NCBI GenBank assembly: GCA_963969365.1
Contig: OZ017749.1
Span: 620,001-684,000, forward strand
Direction of reading: 5' to 3'
Length of the DNA: 64,000 nt
Source: Asterochloris sp. CNOR1
Lineage: Eukaryota > Chlorophyta > Trebouxiophyceae > Trebouxiales > Trebouxiaceae
The notes under the pieces were generated by a model that saw only the letters and a list, made by a program, of their open reading frames with translations, was not told the DNA's origin and did not search any database. Positions 40,996 through 51,705 of this stretch are shown here, one piece after another (position 1 is the first letter of the stretch; each line of letters begins with the position of its first letter). The translations under genes were made by a program, and so were the position numbers.

Positions 40996-41778
40996 CATGG
41001 CAGTCCCAACACCTCTCTGCACACACCACGCCGCACACGGGGGAGCTGCACTCAGCCGCAGGCAGCGCCGCCCGACAACATGTCGGGCGGCGTGCCCGGG
41101 CACAACGCAGCTGAGGGCACCCCTGACCGCCGGTTTCCCGTCACTTACAAAAAGCTCCGCCTTTTCACTCAGAGGAGCTCAGCCCCGCAGGCCCTCAACA
41201 GCACGGTGTATAGGGTGCAATGAGGGGGTTTGCCCGTTAGCATTTGGGTATGGACGTCTGGCTTGAATGACAACCTCAACCTCTGGAGGACACACAAGAC
41301 ACCTCCCGTATACGAGCAGTGGTAGTAGTAAGAATAGAACAGTATGTTGTGCATTTGACTGCTTCTTATGACAGACACATTGGGGATGCAAGTTTTGCAT
41401 AACATGTGCAGCCGTGGTGAGCTGCTTGGTCTATGTCCTGGACTTCATGGCCCCCTTCACTGCTGTCCCACATTCTGTTCCTCCTGCTGGCCTTGCCATC
41501 ACTGTTAGGTTCGTCCTTGTCCCCGCAAAAGCTGCGCATCCTGTTAGACAGGCAGCACTGAAGTAGCCTGTGAGACTCAGCTGATAAGATTTTGTGCTCT
41601 TGCCCCGTGGTCAATGTCTACCAACCCCTGTTCACTTGATCTAGTAATATGATACAGCTCTAAATGACAGACGGGACACTGCAAAACTGCTAAGGACCGT
41701 CGCAAATGCAGCTGACTCAAGCAAATGGTCATGTACCCAAATTCATAATGCAAGACATGCAAGACTCAAGGCTACAAA
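40996..41778. other. Convergent intergenic region with hairpin
   Basis: About 780 bp between two convergent stops. It holds a strong hairpin at 41066-41092; from about 41300 to 41760 it is lower in GC than the genes. No supported gene. Confidence 0.5.
41066..41092 (+). other. Perfect 11-bp GC-rich hairpin in 3' flank
   Basis: CGCCGCCCGAC pairs exactly with GTCGGGCGGCG around the five bases AACAT, whose outer A and T can pair too. It lies 70 bases after the stop of the Gln-rich gene and would be in its 3' UTR. It could be an RNA-stability or 3'-end element; a DNA-level palindrome is also possible. Confidence 0.75.
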
Positions 41779-44700
41779 TCAGACGTGGCCCTTCTCCTTC
41801 AGCTCGCCGATGAGCTTCTCAAGGCTGCGCTGGTCCTTGGCAAAGCCTGCAGCCAGGACGAAGTCTCACACGTGCTGCTTGCCCTGCCAAAGGCTGCAGG
41901 TCTGTGCAGCGTCCAGGCTAGCCAAGCCTGGAGTGCAGCTCACAGAGGCCGGAACGCTGTTGCCCACCAAAGAGCAGCTCACTGCCAGGCCAGACACAAG
42001 TGCGCAGCACTGCGACCCTAAGCAGGACTGCGGCCAGGTTGCAGGAGGGGCATCTGGGCAGCGCCCAGCAAAGCAATCCACAGGCAGCATAAAACCCTAG
42101 GGTTCACTTGAACCCAGCAGGCGTCTCCCATCAGCAGGCCACCGCCAGCCCTGCACAGACAGCACAGGACTGACGAGACGCAGAGCGCTGCCTGCCCGTG
42201 CAAGGTAAGCTGCCTCCCCACCATCTCAGACCTGCTTCTCTGCCGGCACACTTGAAGGCTCCCCAGGCACAGGCAACTTATGCTGGGCAAGGATGCAAAG
42301 TGCTGAATGATGCCCCGCGTCTCTTTCCCAACACTTAGTCGCCCGCCCGGGGGCAGGCAGCACACCAGCATTTTGTTTCAGCACCCTCCTGCAGCTGGCG
42401 CAGTAAGCTGGTCCCCATGGAGCACGCCCCACAATGCAGCTCAAACTGCACTTCTTCAAACACGAAGCACTCTGGCAGGCTGCACAGCCCTGCTTCCAAC
42501 AGATCACAACCCACAACGCAGGATGGCTTGGCGCAAATAGTCCTACTCCACCATTAGTGCCCCCCTGCAGCTTGTGCAGAGTTCCCTCCAACTGCCCTCC
42601 TGCAAGCTTTCCAGGGAAACAGCGACAGCATGTCACCCTGAAGCTCTGTCTCCTGGCCCCAGAAGGCAGGGACGGTGCATATCTGGTGCTGTCGCTACGG
42701 CAATCATCCAAATGCTCGTCCTTCTTGCCCTCCTGCAGGTTGCCTGCAGCTATCTGGTCCTCCCTGTGCATCTGATTTCACTGTACACATGCCCAGCCCA
42801 CCCTCCAGAGCCCTCCCAGAGGCGCACTGTGCAAGCACTTGGCAACACGCTCACTGCTTCCCCAGACGCTGCGCCTGCAGACCTGCCAGACTCACTCCAG
42901 TACAGGTCCTCTCAATCCTGTCGCACTGGCAACATCCCGCAGCCTCCCACCCAGCATCTGGGGACACTTTTCACAACCTCCTGCTGAAGTTCAGACCCTC
43001 CAACAGCATGTCAGCAGCACGACCCACCCTCGATGCCCTCCCGGAGCTTGTCCACCGCCATCTGGTCCTCCCCATGCATCTTGTCAAACAGGTCCTTCTT
43101 CTCGGCGTGCAGGTCCAGGTGGGGCTCGTTGCAGCCGCCCATCTTGGGCCACAGCTTACGGGGCAAGGGGTCCTTGCAGGCCTCCAGCTGCCCCAGCAGA
43201 GCGGGGGAGATGGTGATGTTGTCGCACCTGCAGCAGGTGACATGCCTCTTGCTGTGTTTGGCCAGGTCTGCACATGCACAAGGGCTCTCGCACAGATGCT
43301 GCACACTTACAAGGGCTCTTGCACAGCTTCTGCTGAGGTACAAGGGCCAGCGTGCCACATCTGCAAACGAGGCGTGCTGCTTGCTGGCTTGATCACAACC
43401 TAGCCATGTACAAGAGGTGGACAAATGGTGACGATGTGCTGCCCAGCAGGATGGGCGGCAGCATAAAGGCTTGTGGATGCTTGCAGAGTGTCTGGCAGTG
43501 GTCCAAAACGCTTGATGCTGACCGACCAGGGCCTCTGCATTGGTGCAATGGCAGCTACATGCATCCTTGTTGATAACAAGAGTCTCCCAGAGTACTTGAT
43601 GCTGCAAGTGTCAGGGGTCCAGCCTGCTGACTCCCCGCACTGTCATGCTGACTGCAATAGTGAGAAGTGTCGCTGTTGGCATATGACCTGAACAGTATGA
43701 ACTACAAGCTACCCTGACAGCTTAGGGTACTGACAGGCAGCACCCAGAGAGAGTCCCAGCATAGAATGGCGGCTTCAACCACATCTGCAGTCTGTGCAGG
43801 TGCGTCATGAGCGCTCACCCTGCCAGCTCAGTGATCTCGCCGACATTCCTGAAGGAGGCTGCCATCACAATGGTGGGGTACCTGCAGGGGCAGCAGCACA
43901 GCATCTCAGCAGGCTGTGATTTGCTCGCCCCCACAGCAGCACTGATCAGCGTGGCATGCTGCATTGTGCGACTGGAGACATACTCTGCAGGTGCGGCCTT
44001 CACAGCCTGCTGTGCATTCAGGATGGTGGCAGGTGCTCACTTGTAGTGCTTGTAGTACTTGTAGATGCGCTGCACTGATTTGACACCAGGGTCCTGCATA
44101 GCAGCGATGCAACTATTGATTTTTATCTACGGGATCTGCCACAGGCAGCGCAGCAGGCCAGCAGACCTTGTGCCCCCAGCAAAGTCCCACACGCCTGCCC
44201 TCTGCTGCCATTGCAGCTGGCGTAGCAGGCCAGTAGCAGCCTGAGTCAGCACAACATGCACCATGCAGTTGCAACCTGCTCAGCCAGCATCACCAGCTCC
44301 TCAGACTGCACACAGGCTGCATGCTGCTTCATACCACATCCCCAACATCTTTGTGTTGTGGGCAAGCTGCTGTCTGCAAGCTCTCGACCGGGGGCAAGTC
44401 TGCAGGCCCGTCCCCAAGAAAATCACCTCGGGGGACCTCAGAGAAGGTTTGGGCCCCACTTAAAATTAGCGACGGGGCATGCCCTGCTTAGGTGCCGCCT
44501 CATCTTGTGTCTGTAGTGGCCCTCCCTTACAGTGATTGTGTCATGCAGTGATGCAGAGCCAGCGCTGACCTGCTCGGGAGAGTACCCGTCCACCCCCTCG
44601 GCCTTCTTGTACCAGTCCATGATTCGCCCCACAAAGGGAGAGATCAGGGTGGCGCCGGCATCAGCACAGGCCACGGCCTGCAGGCACGAAACACTTCTCA

Positions 44701-46543
44701 TGAAGGGGGCTGCCGGGCAGTCCGCGCCAGGACTGCCACCAGTTTCCCCCTAGCAAGCGGTGGCCACTTGCTGTGAAAAGGAGTTCTCCAGGGGCAGCTG
44801 CCTCTGTCTGAGGGCAGCTGCCTCTGTTTGAGAGCCCCTGCACTTGCTTCATTCTGCGTCAGGGGCCAGAGACTCACCTGGGCAAAGGAGAAGAGCAGGG
44901 TCATGTTGGTGTCAATGCCCTGCTTCTGCAGGACCTCGCATGCCCTGATGCCCTCCCAGGTGGAGGCAATCTGCAGCAGGCACCCACCACCATTGCCAGT
45001 AGCCTGAGTGATCACGCTGACTGGGCAGACAAGGGCAGCTGCAAATTTGAGTACGCTAAGTGCCTGGTTGGTCCAGGCACTAGTAAAATGGGTGCAGACC
45101 ATTGTTATACAAGACTACTCACTAGCAACTGGAATGCAGAGCCTATGTGTGTGTTTGTGTCTGGCCCACATGCTGGGTGGCAGGTAGTGTGTTGAGCCAA
45201 TGTGCTGGCACCGAGGCAGGGTTGCTGGTCACCTTGATGTAGATTCTGCTGAGGTCGATGCCCTTCTTGCTGTACAGGTCTACAAGGCGCAGCCCCTGCA
45301 CCAGTGAACACTTGGGTGGTAAGCTTGACAATTGGCAGTCCCCCGCAGCAGAGCCACCTGCTGTCTCCAAGGCGTCACTCTGCACAGTTTTGAAGATGCA
45401 AAGCCACTGCAGAACCAGGGGGCTGTTGTCAGCCACTGCTGCACGTCCACCAGACTTCCCCACCAGGCACACAGTCAATGGAATGCCCGGCTGCCGGCAG
45501 CTCACTTTGTCAATGGTGGCTTGTGTGTCATAGCTGAGGTGGGCGTCGCATTCTGTGGAGACCTTGCCAGGCACGATGCCCAGCAGCTCTTCTCCAATGT
45601 TCACGGCCAGCCTGTCTGTGATTCCCTGGTAGGGCCTGCACAGTTGCATAAGCATGTGACCTCTTTGCAGTCAGGAAGGCAGGACGGCCAGAGCGTCAGA
45701 ATGGAAGTAGACAGGCATGCTCAGCAGCTGGCTGCAGCAAGGCCGGCTGCTGCTAGTCTCCTGGCGACTGAATGTGACAAGGGCGCTCAGCATGTGGCCC
45801 CCACAACATAGAAGCAATGCGCCGCCACCAGATGACTAAAGATGGGCACAGTCCTTCAATTTTGGCCCCACCAAGCCCACCATTTGGCTGCAGCAGCTGC
45901 TGCTTGGGTGCAGGCCGCATGCATGCATAGGCACAGCACACCTTTCCGAGTTGCTAATGGGGCCATCCTCTGCATCAATGGCCTTTGGAAGGTAGTGTGC
46001 ATACTGAGGGTTCTGCACGGCCTTCAGCACCAGGGAGGGGTTGGTGGTGCAGTCCACCGGCCTGAATTTGCGGATTGACTCAATCTCTCCAGTGTCAGCC
46101 ACCACCAGAGACATCTGCAGCGCGGGTATGACATGCTGCAACACCAAATCGACCATGGCAATGTAGCAAATGCATACCCAGCTACTACGGACTGTTGAGG
46201 TGATGCAACGGGAAGTTTCGTGCAAAATGTTTTGCTGATGCTGCATGCTGATGCAGGCATCAGGGAAATCTCCGGCAGCATGGCTTACAGCAGAAGGACC
46301 TCTCATGTAAGTAAGGCCACATCCGTGACACACCTGTTTGAGGGCATCCAGCTGGTTTTGAGCTGTCTGAGGTGATTGCTGGGACTTCTCCAGGGTTGCA
46401 GCGAAAGCGGCATTGGCCTGTGCTTGAATCCGCTGGGGCTTGCGTGAGCATGTTTGCGCCCTCCTCTGCAAGGGCAGCCTGGTACCAATAGGCAGCGTCT
46501 GTGTGTGCATGCCGGATCTCCTGAAGCTGTTCAGAGCGGCCAC
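41779..46543 (-). CDS. TAL: Transaldolase, probably plastid-targeted
   Basis: Ten exons on the minus strand: 46543-46334, 46114-45942, 45635-45506, 45295-45233, 44970-44878, 44677-44570, 44093-44041, 43881-43819, 43227-43028 and 41846-41779. Phases agree, total about 386 aa. The first exon (rich in Arg, Gln, Ser, with [12 protein letters not shown]) looks like a transit peptide. Core marks: [41 protein letters not shown] (the Schiff-base lysine position) followed by [58 protein letters not shown] and [13 protein letters not shown]. It moves a dihydroxyacetone unit between sugar phosphates in the non-oxidative pentose phosphate pathway. The last intron is 1.2 kb and contains a decayed copy of the end of the preceding exon. 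Confidence 0.94.
43278..43350. repeat. 31-bp tandem repeat in transaldolase intron
   Basis: The word acaagggct or acaagggcc recurs at 43278, 43309 and 43340 with 31-bp spacing, the first two units sharing most of their length. It lies immediately upstream, in the direction of transcription, of the exon starting at 43227. Confidence 0.75.
44792..44831. repeat. 20-bp tandem duplication in transaldolase intron
   Basis: Two units of gggcagctgcctctgtctga, the second with one change, lie just downstream of the donor of the exon ending at 44878. Confidence 0.85.
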
Positions 46544-46605
46544 AACTGACTAGTTTACAAATACTGAAAAGAATCCTAATTTGTTGGGCAGAATCTGGGA
46601 GCGCC
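46544..46605. promoter_or_regulatory. 62-bp divergent gap, transaldolase and bicupin gene
   Basis: The two proposed start codons face away from each other with only 62 bp between them, so promoters and leaders must overlap or the first coding exon of one gene is misplaced. The gap is AT-richer than its surroundings (tagtttacaaatactgaaaa). No named motif seen. Confidence 0.5.
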
Positions 46606-49600
46606 TTGATGCAGCGATGCATGCCCCAGGGGCGGGCCTGTTGTCACAGCTCAGCAAGGGTCAGATGTGCTCAAGCCCCAGCTGCAGTCCCCCCAAGAGA
46701 TGTGCACAAGGCTGAGCAGAGTGGGGTGCCAGCCCAAGGCACAGCCATCAGCAAGTCCCTGACAGGCTTGGCGATCCATGATCTTGGAGGTTTGCACCCT
46801 GCACTTGCCACCAGTGCATCCTGTGTGCATCCCACATACTCCAAGCTCTGGCCGGGGGTGCCTGCTGTGCGCTGCAGCAAACAGTGTAACATAGCTCGCT
46901 CACCCTGGTTCAGGCGGCCATTATGTGGCGCCAATCCTGTATCCCCAGAGGGATGGCGTCCCATTTGCTGTGGCACTGAGCCTGTTCAAAAGACAGCCAG
47001 AAGGCGCAGCAGCAGGACAGCCGCCGGACTGGGAGCCAAGCCTGCACCAGCTGCAGTACGTCTTGGATGGCAGCGGCTTGGTGGGCGAGCAGTCTGTGCC
47101 TTTCTCAGCTGCGCTGATGCTGCCACGTTGCCTGGCTGCCTGTGCCGGACTGCACCAGCTTTGCTGTGGCACTCTTGGGGTGACTGCCTTACTAGCAGGC
47201 AGGGCAAAGATGCTCAGTCCACCTGGCTCTTGAGCTAGTGCTTGGCGAAAAAACATGGGCGTGCAGGCTCGCCGGGCACAGCTGCTGTCACCTGCTGTGT
47301 GCCGACAGCTTTGTGCGCACTGCCAGATCAAGAAGCCTGCACACTGATGGCCTTGCCACTTGTTGCCCTACAAGTGTGTTGCCGGGTGTGCAGAAGCATG
47401 GTTCAGTCCCTCAATGGCCCATCTGCGTGCTAATTGCGTGCACTGTCAGCGCCTGTGTGCCAGATCAGGCCCCAGCTTGACACCTGCGTGCTGACTGCTT
47501 GCACTGAGTGCCTGCACCTGAATGTTGCACTGCGTGCCAAAACAGTCTGCCAAGCCATCTGCATGCAATGCCTGCAGGTGCAGGAGCGCAACGGGGCAGT
47601 TCAGCCCCTGGCTGCAGGCGACAGCGTCCTCATGCAGGTTGGGCGTGCCTGGTGCGAGGTGGCTGCTGAGGCTGTAGCAGAGCCTGACAAGCGGCAGCCC
47701 GCCTGGGACATGGCAGCTGTCACCCTGCTGCTGCCAGACGAGCTGGTGGACTGCGATGATGGTGAGCTGGGTGGCTGTTTTCACCCAAATTACCCAGTGT
47801 GATACCCATGTTATGTGCTGCCCAGCGTCACCGACAAGCGACCTGTTCTGGAGACGGGTGCGCTTTTGTCAGCAGAGACTGCTGTCTTTGTTGCACCCTC
47901 TCAAGTTCAGCAGGTGCCCTTCGGGGTCTCGCATTTGAGGCCCTTGACCTCCTGCAGGTCAGGTCTACAGCAGCATTGACAGCCCTGCAGGCTGCTGCTG
48001 TTGTGGGTGCACCTGTGCACACTGACGCCCTGCGCTGTGTAGAGTCTGACATGCAGGCCCAGGACACAGGTTCCCCATGCCCCAGACCTAGACCACTGTC
48101 AAAGCGCCTGCAGTGCATCCCAGTTGGTGGTGCAAAGAGTGTTCCTGCAAAAATTCCCTCCTCCAGGCCTGGGACAAAAGCTTGAGCAGGGCTCACAGCT
48201 GGTCCTGTGCCCTTGCGCTCGCCCTCTGTGATGCCGCCTCCTCAGCTCATGTTTCTTTCTGCTGCCCCGCAGTGTCTTGCATCCAGGCTCGGGACCAAGC
48301 AGCAGCCCTGCGCGCCACCAGCCGCTGGGTGACCGCCCCTGTCTGCCAGGTTCTGGATGCTGTCACCATGGAGAGCCTGCTGTTGGGCGCCAGCAGCCAC
48401 ACCGAGCAGGTGCGCTGTCAATGCAAGCATGAAACATTTTGCAGCAAGCCGTCAGAGCAGAAGCCATCAGCAGGGCCTGTGGAGTTGCTTGGGAGCGCTG
48501 CAGGGAGCGCCTGCATTGAGCCCTGCTGTCAGGACTGCTGCCGACACCTGTGCAGCTCAGCAGCGGCACAGTTGGGCACCCTCAGGGAAACGAATGTGGT
48601 GGACTGGGGTCCATGCAGGCTGTGCAATCAGCAAAACGAAACCGAGCACAGAGCAGGTGGGCTATAGATCTGCTGGACTCTCAGCAATCTGGAACACTCT
48701 CAGCGGGATGAAGGATGAAGGTGAGCAGGCAGCTATGTGATTAGATAAAACAAATCAGTTGCGCCTGATCGTGCTTTCAATGGCCACTTATGGCTTGCAG
48801 CTCTGACTGCGGGCGACCCTGTCAGCCTGCCAACTTTGCTTTCCAGCAGTGGGGGCGCTCAGGACCCCCCAGGGTGCACAGCCTCATCCCAGAATCACCA
48901 CCTCTGTCTGCAAGGCAGCTTTGAAATCAACAATGTTTTCTGCCTGCAGTCCGTGAGTGGGTGGAATGACGCCAACTCGCCTTCTGGGTTGCGGTCTGCC
49001 GGGCCCCTGCCCCCAGCCCGCCTTCAGAGGCTGCAGGAAAGGGCGGCTGCCGTGCCCCACACTGAGCCAGCAGGCAACCACCAAGCTGCAGCTGCACAGG
49101 ACGGTCGCCGGCGTCTGGTTGCAACGGCTGATGATGGGGCAACACAGCAGCAGGCTGGGCCCCTGCCTGGGAGCCAGCAAGTGGGGGAGGACAGGGCACC
49201 CACCGCCGCCGTGCAGGAGCAGCAGCACAGTCCTGGCGACAGGCTCTGGAGTCGGCTACAGAGCGGCGTGCAGGGGGGCCTGCACTGGGCGTCACAGCTG
49301 CTGTGGCCTGACTCGTGCATCCTCAAGAGGCAGCTGAGCGAGCTTGACGTTTTCCGACTACCCAATCAGACGAATCGCTTGGCTTTGATCTTTGACCCCC
49401 TCGGCCACCACATTCCCTTTACATTTGGAGTTGAGGTGTTTGAAGTTTCCCACAAGACCACACCCCATGTGCACACCCGGGCCCATGAACTTTTCCTGAT
49501 CATGGCCGGGGATGGGGAGTCCTTCTGCAATGACCACAGGCAGCCTATCAAGGCTGGCGATGTGGTGGTCTTTCCCCCCGGCTCTGTGCATGGCATTGAT

Positions 49601-49762
49601 AATGGGCCAGCCTCCCGCATGTACTGCATCGAACTCATGCTGCCCAACCAGATGTTTGCTGAACTTGTACACTCTGGCAGGTCCACAGGCGGCCTGGATG
49701 ACCTTGACCTATGTGTCCTCCTTGCTCAGGGCTGCTCCTCAGGCCCTTTGATGAATACATAA
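46606..49762 (+). CDS. Bicupin protein
   Basis: Exons 46606-46789, 46914-47080, 47578-47761, 48273-48409 and 48950-49762 join in phase to about 494 aa. The first exon (Cys/Arg/Ala-rich) may be a targeting peptide. An N-terminal cupin-like half spans exons 2-3 (PSLHQLQYVLDGSG, then PLAAGDSVLMQVG) but lacks the usual metal-binding histidines. After a Gln/Ala-rich linker comes an intact cupin: TPHVHTRAHELFLIMAGDG (motif 1 with HxH and Glu) and GDVVVFPPGSVHGIDN (motif 2). Function and substrate are unknown. The end is uncertain: splicing out about 49 bp near 49680-49729 would expose another frame ending RPFDEYINVQFDM, although the phase does not quite fit. Confidence 0.7.
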
Positions 49763-49884
49763 ATGTCCAATTCGACATGTAATTTGAGTGGTCGCGAAAT
49801 TACAAAAATCCTTGAGTGGCTGCTGAAATCACCGGTGCACAGACTTTCACCCCATAGGTTGCTCACAGTCACACAGTCTCCACC

Positions 49885-51102
49885 ATGATCAACGCCATGA
49901 ACGTTAGGGCTCCCTGCATGCAGCTGAGAACCCAGGTCAGTAGCTTATCCCTTATGATGCATCTGCCTGCTGGTCGCCCAGAGCGTGACCTGTGATCTGT
50001 GGACTCGCCAGATCATCTGTGTCAGCCTCCTGGGCAAAGCATGCGGGCCTTGCGCCTCAGCACGAACCCCAATCCAACATCTTCTGGCTGCAGAAGTCCT
50101 GGTGCACAGGCACACCCGTGAGCGCCCGTCAGGTCGCCAGGTTGTCTCAGCGGAGCAGTGTGATCGTCCGGGCAGGAAAGGTCCGCCTCAAGCAGCTTGA
50201 CGTTCCTCTGAGCTGCTTGCAGATGAACACAGTAGGCACTGACCCTGGTGCTCCTTCGAGTGCTGCAGGATATCAAGGAGGTCACCAAAGACGTCCGGAA
50301 AATTATTGCAGAGCAGCTCGGCACAGAGGAGGACAAGGTGCGCCTGGTGTGCACCTCTGATGCGCAACTTTTCCAGCAAGGGGATCCAGAGGCATCACTG
50401 GCTCAGACACCATACGTCTAAGCTGACATGCGCCACATTACTTGGCGTGCAGGTCCAGGCAGACTCCAACTTTGCTGACCTGGGGGCCGACTCACTGGAC
50501 ACCGTGAGTCGAGCTGCCATACACAGCCTGTGACGCTCCTTTCTCTTTTGGCCTCTGCATGCCAGGCTTGACAATTTTCCTCTCCTGCTGCTGAACTTTG
50601 ACCACTGGCCCACAGACACGTCACTGGCACTTTCGCAGGTTGAGATCATGATGGCACTGGAGGAGAAATTTGACATTCAGCTGGACGAGGAAGGTGAGCT
50701 TTCTGTGTCATCCTGCACCTGACGCTTTAGTCCCTGCGAGCTGCACCAGCTGCACCTCCCGTCTGCCATGCCACTCACCCCTGCTGTTGGGCGCAAGAGT
50801 AGCGCTCACGCTTCTGAGCCTGTCATGGTCCCAGTGCTCACAGCCGCCGCTGCTGCTGCTGCTGTAGAGGCCCAGAAGCTGACCACTGTGCAACAAGCTG
50901 CTGACAAGATCGCCTCGATGGCCAACTGACTGGCCACCCCCAGTAGCAGCAGCGGCGGCTGGATCAGTGACGTGCCCTCCCACCATTCTTCACTGTCGCT
51001 TTGACCTCCCCAGGGGCTGAGGGCGTCAGGACCATCCGGGACGCTGCTAACTTGGTCCTTGGCGGTATCGAGAGAGTCAGTCCAACAATCCCATATCGTT
51101 AG
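49885..51102 (+). CDS. ACP: Acyl carrier protein, plastid type II
   Basis: Six exons, 49885-49935, 50094-50180, 50269-50337, 50453-50503, 50639-50693 and 51014-51102, in phase, total about 133 aa. The first 46 residues (MINAMNVRAPCMQL, then basic and Ser/Thr-rich) look like a chloroplast transit peptide. The mature part is a typical ACP: DIKEVTKDVRKIIAEQLG, DSNFADLGADSLDTVEIM (with the Ser of DSL that carries the phosphopantetheine arm), LEEKFDIQLDEEGAEGVRTI and DAANLVLGGI. It shuttles acyl chains in plastid fatty-acid synthesis. The C-terminal extension after GGIE is slightly unusual. Confidence 0.95.
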
Positions 51103-51705
51103 CTACACGGGCAGCTGCAATGGTTGCATCCCGCTTAAGCCCCCAATCCTGTTATGAGTGTGCCTGTGTGCGTTGTCTTCATGTGATTGAGCTAAACCAA
51201 GTCCAAAATCAAGTGGAGTTGAGTGAGGGGTGAACTCTCATCTGGTTGCTCTCAACACCCTTGTGCTACGGCCTTGTCCATTGCTGAGGTATGCTGCAGC
51301 CAGGGGGCCAGTGTCTCGGGGCGGCTTTGACGCAGAAGTAGGCTGCCTTGGCCGGCCTGTTGCAGCCAGCTGCGCAGCGCCTGTGCCTGTATGGCAACAC
51401 AGCTTGCCTGCCCCTGGGTGCAGCAGATACATCTGTCCCTGTTTGAGTGGACTGCTGGTGCAAAGCTTGACCTTGCATGTACCTCTGCTGCATCTAAAAT
51501 ATTGCCGAGCTGATGCTTGAGCACTGCTTGAGGAAAAGTGCTGTGAGATTGTTGGAGCACACCAGCAATGCTCCCTTGAAGCTGCCACACGAGTCTGGCG
51601 GGGACATGCACCAGCAAGCTGCCTGGACGGTGCTGCAGTGTCAGGCTTGCTGGACAACACCTCTGCCAACCAAGCCTTGTTTATGCCTTGGCTGCTCCTG
51701 GATAA
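51103..51705. other. Convergent intergenic region, ACP and coiled-coil gene
   Basis: About 600 bp holding two 3' flanks. Open frames exist on both strands but none has splice or family support. Confidence 0.45.

Noticed and set aside
49736-49783. Bicupin C-terminus ending RPFDEYINVQFDM as the main model
   Set aside because: No GT-AG pair gives the right phase; kept as a finding only.
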